From Phycisphaerae bacterium (GTDB lineage Bacteria; Planctomycetota; Phycisphaerae; SM23-33), in NCBI GenBank assembly GCA_030745875.1, contig JASLNT010000081.1, positions 1 through 64,000 on the forward strand: a DNA stretch of 64,000 bases, read 5' to 3'. The notes under the pieces were generated by a model, which was not told where the DNA came from, did not search any database, and worked only from the letters and a program-made list of their open reading frames with translations. Below, piece after piece: positions 58,303 to 64,000 of the stretch (position 1 is its first letter; each line of letters starts with the position of its first letter). Both the position numbers and the translations under genes were made by a program.

Positions 58303-59684
58303 GCGTGGACCTCGAATTCCTCTTTTTTGAACTCGATTTTCTTTTGACTCTTGACCGCATTGTTGACCGCAAGGACCGCCACTGCGGTTTCATATCCGAT
58401 TTCGGCGGGGCAGTTCAGCTTGGCCTTGCCTCGCACCGCGTTGAAGAAGTTGTGCAGGTGCGGCTGGTGCGGAAGCGTGCCAAGTTCGATCGGCAGGGGC
58501 CACTTCGGCGGAGCCGGCGAGACCCGGACGTCCAGCATCACGTTGGATGTCTTGGTCTTGGCCATCTTGGTGCTTACCTCTTTGAGGTAGCCTTTCTTGA
58601 CCCACTTGTTCCAGTCTGGCGAGTTGATCTCTTTTTCGAGCCAGTTTCCGTCGCGCGGAACTTCCGAGATCACCAGCGTTCCGTATTCGCCCATGAACGC
58701 CTCGTGGAATCCGCCGTGGCGCGTGGTGGTCTGGACCTGGTAGAACGCCCTGGCCATGCCTTCGTCGTTCTCGTACTCGAAGATGCACATTACGTTGTCG
58801 TACCATTCGTGAGCATCGTAGTAGTCCTTGCCCCCCGAGGCGATCACAGACTTCGGATTGCTCTTGAAGATCCAACTGAAAATATCGATCTGGTGGGAGC
58901 CCAGGTCTACAATCGGTCCGCCGCCGAAGTCATAGTACCAGCGCCAGTTGCGGAAGCGACTCATCGTGTCGTATCCGTACTTGGCAAGATCCGCAGCGCT
59001 CAGGGCTTCTTTGGCGGGCCAACCGATATCGTCGGAAACCGCGCGGTTCCACTGCCCGTATCCCTGCATCACCCGCCCCAGAAGCTTGGAATCCAACACG
59101 ATATTGTTGACCGCGTGCAGGTAGCGGGGGTTGGAGCGGCGTTGGTGGCCGATCTGGAGGAGCTTGCCGGTCTTCCTGGACGTCAGGACCATCTTCTTAG
59201 CCAACTCCAGCGAGTTGGACATTTCCTTCTCGCAGTAGACGTGCAGGCCGGCGTTCATGCCCGCCATGGCGTGCTCGGCGTGCAGCCAGTCGGGAGTCGC
59301 CACGATCAGCGCGTCGAGGTCCAGTGTCTCATCGGCCAGCATGTCCTTGTAGTCTACGAAGCTCTTGATGTCCTTGTTGTACTGCTTGAGCTTGTTGACG
59401 ACCTGGTTGCGGTTGAACGCCCAGATGTCGCAGACGGCCTTGAAACGCAGGCCGGGAATGCTCTGTCCTGCTTTCAGGCACGAGTCCAGCAGCACCTGCC
59501 CCTGGGCTCCGACGCCGATAATGCCTACGTTGATGTCGTCGAGTTTTCCCGTGCTCTTTCGCGTGGTCTGAGCTTTGGTCTGCTTCAGTCCGCCAGCCAG
59601 GATCGCTCCGGCTCCGGCGGCGGCTGCGGTTCTTGTCAGGAAACCCCGCCGGTCCATTCGTACGCCTTTGTCTTTCTTGTCCAT
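58299..59684 (-). CDS. Tat-exported Gfo/Idh/MocA-family oxidoreductase, 461 aa
   Basis: The twin-arginine signal MDRRGFLTRTAAAAGAGAIL begins at residue 10. The Rossmann fold (DINVGIIGVGAQGQVLLDSC) and the substrate part (GGGPIVDLGSHQIDIFSWIF) are standard. The usual catalytic Glu-Lys-Pro reads Glu-Lys-Glu here (YCEKEMSNSLELAKKM); the Lys is kept. Its stop codon overlaps the start of the seven-haem cytochrome, a strong sign of coupled synthesis. It is 23 bases after a DUF1080 gene. It probably oxidises a sugar in the periplasm; re-oxidation of its bound nucleotide, or of the sugar product, could involve the cytochrome. Length is typical of the planctomycete exported subgroup. Confidence 0.92.
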   Translation of the reverse strand: MDKKDKGVRMDRRGFLTRTAAAAGAGAILAGGLKQTKAQTTRKSTGKLDDINVGIIGVGAQGQVLLDSCLKAGQSIPGLRFKAVCDIWAFNRNQVVNKLKQYNKDIKSFVDYKDMLADETLDLDALIVATPDWLHAEHAMAGMNAGLHVYCEKEMSNSLELAKKMVLTSRKTGKLLQIGHQRRSNPRYLHAVNNIVLDSKLLGRVMQGYGQWNRAVSDDIGWPAKEALSAADLAKYGYDTMSRFRNWRWYYDFGGGPIVDLGSHQIDIFSWIFKSNPKSVIASGGKDYYDAHEWYDNVMCIFEYENDEGMARAFYQVQTTTRHGGFHEAFMGEYGTLVISEVPRDGNWLEKEINSPDWNKWVKKGYLKEVSTKMAKTKTSNVMLDVRVSPAPPKWPLPIELGTLPHQPHLHNFFNAVRGKAKLNCPAEIGYETAVAVLAVNNAVKSQKKIEFKKEEFEVHA

Positions 59685-59707
59685 ATCTATTGCTCTTTCA
59701 GGAATGA

Positions 59708-60826
59708 TTACTTATTGCCATTGTCAGTGGATGGTTTCTTGAGTTCCGCGACCCAGATGTTGCGGAATTCCACCGGATTTCCGTGGTCCTGCAGGAGCAG
59801 GAATTCAGCGGCGATCGGCTTGCGCCTCCCGCCGTTGCCCGTGCCCTTGATCAGCACCACGTCATTGTGAATTAACACGCCGTTATGCACCACGCTTATG
59901 TGGGCGCCTTCGATCTGCTTGGAGCCCGAAGCGTCGAACTTCGGGGCTCGGAAGAATATGTCGTAACTCTGCCACTGCCCCGGAGGGGCGCACATGTTCA
60001 CTCGGGGCTCGACCGCACGGTACATTCCACCGCATTCGTTGGCGACGCCCTTGAGACCGTAGCTGTCGAGGACCTGGCATTCGTAGCGGTTCTGAATGTA
60101 GAAACCGCTGTTCGATCGGCCTTGGCCTTTGGCTTCGGGCATGAAAGCCGTGCGAAACTCCGCGTGCAGATGCATGCTTCCGAACTTCTTCTTGGTGAGC
60201 GCCGATCCGCCCCTGGGCACGCACTGCATCACCCCGCCGTCCAGCAGCTTCCAGCCGCAGGGCTTACCGCCGCCTCTGGTGAAGGTCGCGCTCAGGTCTT
60301 TGGTGTCAGGACCAATCAGCACGACCGCGCCCTTGGGGGGTTTGGCGCCGAGGCGGTGCGACAGGCGCATCACCCGCTTGAGGCTGAACGACGTCTTGCC
60401 ATCGCCTTCAACGGTTCCGGTCAAGCTGTCTGCGGTGAGTTTGGCGACGCACTTGCCGTCTTTGCCTGTCTTCGTCGACCCGACGAGGTTGTCGGGCTTA
60501 CCGGTCAGGACAGCGAACTTGGCGTCGCGCGTGTCGAACTTCGTCATCATGTTGACGACATACTCGCCCTTGCCCGATGCAATTACCTGTGCGACGATCG
60601 GATCTTTTCCGATCTTGCCCGCCCAGTCGCCGATCAGCGGGATCTTCGACACGTCGGGATTCTTGGCGTCGTAGGGTTTGCACGGGACGGCGGCGACGGG
60701 TTTTACCGAACAGACAACCGCCGCATCGTCGCCCTTGGGGTTGGGCCCGGCGCCCGGACTGACCGAACAGCAGACCAGCAGGACCGCCAGGGCGGCGACC
60801 AACATTTTATTGGGTTTCATAATCAT
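59708..60826 (-). CDS. DUF1080 (3-keto-disaccharide hydrolase-type) exported protein, 372 aa
   Basis: A Sec signal peptide (core MLVAALAVLLVCCSVSPG) leads to a preceding domain of about 110 residues (LIGDWAGKIGKDPIVAQVIA) that reads like a small beta-barrel. DUF1080, a concanavalin-like sandwich, covers about residues 165-365. Typical parts are GWKLLDGGVMQCVPRGGSAL, FGSMHLHAEFRTAFMP, RSNSGFYIQNRYECQVLDSY and PVEFRNIWVAEL. Proteins with this domain cleave 3-keto-glycosides and sit beside Gfo/Idh/MocA oxidoreductases that make the 3-keto group. The double cysteine in the signal region is not a proper lipobox. ATG 60826 follows AGAGG. Confidence 0.9.
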   Translation of the reverse strand: MIMKPNKMLVAALAVLLVCCSVSPGAGPNPKGDDAAVVCSVKPVAAVPCKPYDAKNPDVSKIPLIGDWAGKIGKDPIVAQVIASGKGEYVVNMMTKFDTRDAKFAVLTGKPDNLVGSTKTGKDGKCVAKLTADSLTGTVEGDGKTSFSLKRVMRLSHRLGAKPPKGAVVLIGPDTKDLSATFTRGGGKPCGWKLLDGGVMQCVPRGGSALTKKKFGSMHLHAEFRTAFMPEAKGQGRSNSGFYIQNRYECQVLDSYGLKGVANECGGMYRAVEPRVNMCAPPGQWQSYDIFFRAPKFDASGSKQIEGAHISVVHNGVLIHNDVVLIKGTGNGGRRKPIAAEFLLLQDHGNPVEFRNIWVAELKKPSTDNGNK

Positions 60827-60875
60827 TCAGTTTGGCCTCTTGTTATCGATAGAGAACCGATCCGTCGGGTCCGAT

Positions 60876-63218
60876 CTATTCAAACGCTACTGAGATTTCC
60901 GCGATCGACCAGGGGTTGGAGTACTTCCGTCCCCTGCGGTCTTTTCGCTCCGACGTCCCGGTCTGCACGATCTTGATGTAGCTTCCGCCAATACCGCGGA
61001 ACGAGATAGTGGTGATGCCCCGCCTGCCCTTTCCGGTGGCGACCGCTGAGCCCCAGGCCTTACCGTCGGCCGACACGAACACTTCGTAGGTTCGCGGGTA
61101 GTCGTCCAGCTTGTCTCCGCAGTCCAGAGTTACGCCTGCGATCTTGTCGTTCTTCGCCAGCGCCAGCGTGAACGAATCACCGGACTTCATCGCCCTTCCG
61201 GTGCTCCAGATCGTCTTGCGGTTGGAGTCGAGCGCCAGGGCGGCCTTGTCGCCGGCGGTGGACGCCGACGCCTTGGCTGACGGATGGGCCAGGGCCCACT
61301 TGATCTTGCTGACGGCCAGCTTGGCTTCCTTGGCAAGGGCGTTGTCGCTGGTGCAGCCCTGGGCTACGGTAAGTCCGTCGGCACACGGGAAGTTCGTCAA
61401 AGCGGCGAGGATTTGCGTCTTTTCGGGCGTTCCGGTCGCAACCTTCAGGCCCTTTGCCAGCAGATCGGTTTTCGCCTTGCATACCGCCGCGGTGGGCTTC
61501 TCATCGCCGACAATGGTCACCACGCGGATGTAACCCCGCATCGCCAGGACCTGGCGGGCCTTGTCGGAATCGGATTTCGCCACGCTCAGCAGCGCCGCAG
61601 CCGGTGTCGCGTCGGGCCAGGCCGCCAGCGCTCGAACCGAAGCCTTCTTCACGTCGTCGCTGCCCGAGGCCAACTGCCCCTTGATCGCCGCATACGCCTT
61701 GTCTCCAGCCAGACGCGAAAGCACCACCAGCAGCACCGATTTGGCTTTGTCGTCGGCTTTGCCCAGTGCGGAGATAAGCGGGGCGGAACGAACGTCGGCG
61801 TCGTCGCAGCGTTCGGAGACCTGCAGGATCGCGTTTGCAAGACCGGCGCGATCGGACGAGCTTTCGCTGGAGACCAGCAGTGACGCCATTTTGGGCACGT
61901 CGCTCTGTGCTCCCAGCGTACCGAGGGCCTTGAAGGCGGCGCGGCGTACTTCGCTTTCCTTGTCGGAGCCGGCGGCTTTCAGAACCGCTGCGGTGGCGTC
62001 TTTCTCGCGACGAGCGGCGAGGATCTTCAGGAGCGAGGCCCGCACGGACTTGTTGTCCGAAGCCAGTCCCTTTACGATCGCCCCGCCAACTCCGTCACCG
62101 CGGAGCCTGGTCAGGCTTCCGCCGGCGGCGTTGGCGGCAGATCCGCCCGCAGCCAGAGCCTCGGTGAGGATGTTTACGCTGGAGGCGTCGCCCAGAGAGC
62201 CCAGGGCCTCAAGAGCCGCCGCGCGAACCGCGGGGTCTTGCGATGAGGCGGCCTTGGTGACAGCGGCTGAAGCAGCCTTGTCTCCGCGACTCGACAGGGC
62301 GGTGATAACGATCACCTGCACGTCGCCAGGCAGTGTCGGGAGCTTCCCGGCGAAGACCTTCGTAGCATCGGTCCCGGACACTTCGTTGATGAGTTTCGCC
62401 GCTAAACGCTGCATCGTAAGGTCCTTACCGGACAGCAGCGATGCGATAATCGGAGCGGCGTTGGTTTTGTCGGTCCGTGCGATGCCTCCCAGGGCGGCGA
62501 TTCGTACGGCGGTTGACTTGTCATTTGCGAACAGTTTTTTGTAGATCGCGGCGGCGGTTTTGGTGTCTCCGGCGGCGGCGAGGGTCTCGGCGCACGACAG
62601 CGCCGCATCGTCGGCGACGGCCTGGAGGTCTTTGGAGACTGTCGCCCCGTCGAGAGCCTTTGCAGCATCCGCGCCACCGATCTTTCCGAGTGCGGCGATT
62701 GCGGCGCGTGCGGTGTCGGCGTCTTTGTCAGCCAGCAGTTTGCTCAGTGCGGGCACGGCTTTCTTGTCTCCGCGAGCGGCGATCGTTCCGATCATTCCGA
62801 CTCGAACGGGACCTGCGGTCTTGCCCAGCGCGTCGCGGAGCACCTGGTCCACTGTCGCACCGGCCATACCCTGCAGGGCGAACCGGGCCATGTTCGAGAG
62901 CTTCTCATCGGTCAACAGTTTCGCCAGCGAACTCACCGACGCATCAGTCCCGATGCGCCTGAGCATTCGGCAGACAAACTGTTTGCACTCGAAGGTCGCC
63001 TTTGGCGAATTCAACGCCTTGAGCAATTCGGTCTCGATGGCTTTTGTGTCTTTGGTCTTGCGAATCTCATCTTCGATCGCCGCAAGCTCCACTCGGCTGG
63101 CGCCGAACTTGTACCCGATGATCTTGGTGTGATCCGCGGCGCGGAGCGGTCCGGAGACCATCATCACTACCGCCAGCCCCAGCACTATTGCCGTTACTGC
63201 TCGTTGACGTGCGTTCAT
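60876..63218 (-). CDS. Exported HEAT-repeat protein with C-terminal discoidin-like domain, 780 aa
   Basis: ATG 63218 (MNARQRAVTAIVLGLAVVMM) has AAAGGA six bases upstream; the frame could start five codons earlier at GTG. After the signal peptide about fifteen HEAT repeats extend to about residue 610 (VGMIGTIAARGDKKAVPALS, RAAIAALGKIGGADAAKAL, VRRAAFKALGTLGAQSDVPK). The last 140 residues resemble an F5/8 type C domain (ALDSNRKTIWSTGRAMKSGD and GVTLDCGDKLDDYPRTYEVF), which binds carbohydrate. No haem or enzyme motif is seen. It sits between two DUF1080 genes, so it is likely a periplasmic scaffold that holds glycan-degrading partners on their substrate. Confidence 0.85.
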   Translation of the reverse strand: MNARQRAVTAIVLGLAVVMMVSGPLRAADHTKIIGYKFGASRVELAAIEDEIRKTKDTKAIETELLKALNSPKATFECKQFVCRMLRRIGTDASVSSLAKLLTDEKLSNMARFALQGMAGATVDQVLRDALGKTAGPVRVGMIGTIAARGDKKAVPALSKLLADKDADTARAAIAALGKIGGADAAKALDGATVSKDLQAVADDAALSCAETLAAAGDTKTAAAIYKKLFANDKSTAVRIAALGGIARTDKTNAAPIIASLLSGKDLTMQRLAAKLINEVSGTDATKVFAGKLPTLPGDVQVIVITALSSRGDKAASAAVTKAASSQDPAVRAAALEALGSLGDASSVNILTEALAAGGSAANAAGGSLTRLRGDGVGGAIVKGLASDNKSVRASLLKILAARREKDATAAVLKAAGSDKESEVRRAAFKALGTLGAQSDVPKMASLLVSSESSSDRAGLANAILQVSERCDDADVRSAPLISALGKADDKAKSVLLVVLSRLAGDKAYAAIKGQLASGSDDVKKASVRALAAWPDATPAAALLSVAKSDSDKARQVLAMRGYIRVVTIVGDEKPTAAVCKAKTDLLAKGLKVATGTPEKTQILAALTNFPCADGLTVAQGCTSDNALAKEAKLAVSKIKWALAHPSAKASASTAGDKAALALDSNRKTIWSTGRAMKSGDSFTLALAKNDKIAGVTLDCGDKLDDYPRTYEVFVSADGKAWGSAVATGKGRRGITTISFRGIGGSYIKIVQTGTSERKDRRGRKYSNPWSIAEISVAFE

Positions 63219-63269
63219 TTCAATTCCTTTCACTGCCTGGGTTCAGGATGCGTTCTTGTCTTGCGAGTC

Positions 63270-64000
63270 TTAGAGTTTGCGTTTTGCGATCCAGATGTTC
63301 CTGTAGGCCACCGGACCGTGATCGCCCTGAAGCATAAGCGGGCCCAGGGGTTTTTCGTCGTTGAAGGCGGCCGCTCGGGTCGATCCGGTCACCTCTTTGT
63401 TCTCGTGCACCACAACACCGTTGTGCACGACCTTGATGAATTTGGCGTTTTCGGTTTTCTTACCGTTCTTGTCGAATCTCGCGGCGCGGAAGACAATGTC
63501 GAATGTCTGCCACTTACCCGGTTCCTTCGAAGCATTCACCTTCGGAGGAACGCCCTCGTAGCCCATCTTCCCGCTGGGATTCTTGCCCCATCGCTGGTAA
63601 ATACCGCCGCAATCACCGTGTTTGGGCTTCTTGACGCCCCAACTGTCGAGGATCTGGATTTCGTATCGGCCTTGGAAGTAAACGCCCGAGTTGGAGCCTT
63701 TTGACACGATGAACTCCACGTGAGCCTCGATGTCGCCAAACTCTTCTTTGGTCAGCAGGTTCTTCGTCCGCCCTCCGTTGTCGATAACGCCTTTGCCCGG
63801 TTTGGTCGCGAGCTTTTTGGGGTTCTTCGCGTCCAGAGCAACATCGCCTACAACCCGCCACTTGCCCGTATCGCCCCGCTGCCCTCTCCAGGGGTCAAGC
63901 TTATCGCCTACGAGTTGGACAGCGCCTTTGGGAGCAGGCCTGCCAAGCGTGCACTTGACCGCCGGGCCGGTGGTCGGGCGGGGCTTGGCGGCGGGTTTGG
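63270..64000 (-). CDS. DUF1080-family protein (5' end beyond window)
   Basis: The frame is open from the window edge for 243 codons and ends at the TAG/TAA position 63270; the apparent GTG start at 63719 is internal, since the reading frame upstream continues with family-like sequence (GRPAPKGAVQLVGDKLDPWR). The visible part is nearly the complete DUF1080 sandwich: GVIDNGGRTKNLLTKEEFGD, IEAHVEFIVSKGSNSGVYFQ, GRYEIQILDSWGVKKPKHG and GPVAYRNIWIAKRKL. It resembles the gene at 59708-60826 but is a separate paralogue. It probably hydrolyses 3-keto-glycosides in the periplasm. The next gene starts 51 bases downstream, so they should be co-transcribed. Confidence 0.88.
   Translation of the reverse strand, partial: KPAAKPRPTTGPAVKCTLGRPAPKGAVQLVGDKLDPWRGQRGDTGKWRVVGDVALDAKNPKKLATKPGKGVIDNGGRTKNLLTKEEFGDIEAHVEFIVSKGSNSGVYFQGRYEIQILDSWGVKKPKHGDCGGIYQRWGKNPSGKMGYEGVPPKVNASKEPGKWQTFDIVFRAARFDKNGKKTENAKFIKVVHNGVVVHENKEVTGSTRAAAFNDEKPLGPLMLQGDHGPVAYRNIWIAKRKL

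Overview
The window looks like the chromosome of a member of the Planctomycetota (PVC group), most likely a poorly sampled, possibly Phycisphaerae-like and probably anaerobic lineage. The evidence is the gene content: DUF1549/DUF1553, DUF1501 and PPC proteins in one cluster, two hydrazine-synthase-alpha-like (HzsA-related) PD40/haem proteins, Tat-exported Gfo/Idh/MocA oxidoreductases beside DUF1080 proteins, an H-x9-DG pseudopilin, an NfeD/FloA operon, and radical SAM enzymes next to a 2-hydroxyacyl-CoA dehydratase-like protein. No 16S rRNA or other phylogenetic marker is present, so the placement is an inference.

Region 1 (1-4314) is an integron gene-cassette array read from right to left on the minus strand. 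Eight attC-type recombination sites separate small, mostly unknown genes: a cut-off membrane protein, three hypotheticals, a lipoprotein, a GNAT acetyltransferase, a DUF1801 protein and an acidic CxxC protein. Stop codons sit inside the R'' boxes and starts lie at or just after the R' boxes. No integrase gene lies where one is expected, so this is a CALIN-type array. A transposase remnant (1831-1938) lies inside one cassette.

Region 2 (4442-19409) holds a secreted PQQ-propeller/methyltransferase-like/malectin-like protein on the plus strand, facing a four-gene minus-strand operon: DUF1549/DUF1553 with a giant coiled coil, DUF1501, PPC-domain protein and HzsA-related protein. The operon has a strong promoter candidate at 19037-19065 and a leader of about 315 nt.

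Region 3 (19410-36825) carries a 2074-residue alpha-2-macroglobulin with an intact thioester motif, a HEAT/HzsA-related protein divergent from a Tat-exported FAD oxidoreductase, a Tat-exported metallophosphoesterase, a GNAT enzyme, a pseudopilin plus HEAT protein, a CPA1 Na+/H+ antiporter and a cytoplasmic Gfo/Idh/MocA enzyme.

Region 4 (36857-43636) has two near-identical terminator-plus-promoter modules. The first drives a MuiA-like DUF4139 protein. The second drives the membrane operon of a long NfeD with a duplicated protease domain, a short NfeD, the flotillin FloA and a small anchored protein.

Region 5 (43690-49303) is a compact minus-strand operon behind tRNA-Thr: a CoA-dehydratase-like Fe-S protein, a radical SAM enzyme resembling archaeal tetraether synthase (Tes), a BsuPI-domain lipoprotein and a SPASM radical SAM enzyme. 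It is the best candidate in the window for an undescribed pathway.

Region 6 (49329-64000) is a ten-gene co-oriented minus-strand block: DUF1080 (cut by the edge), HEAT plus discoidin, DUF1080, Gfo/Idh/MocA, a seven-haem membrane cytochrome, ApbE, a discoidin lipoprotein, an Agl23-like membrane glycosyltransferase, another Gfo/Idh/MocA and a GT2 enzyme. Two of its junctions are 4-base start/stop overlaps. It suggests periplasmic sugar oxidation feeding an electron-transfer chain.
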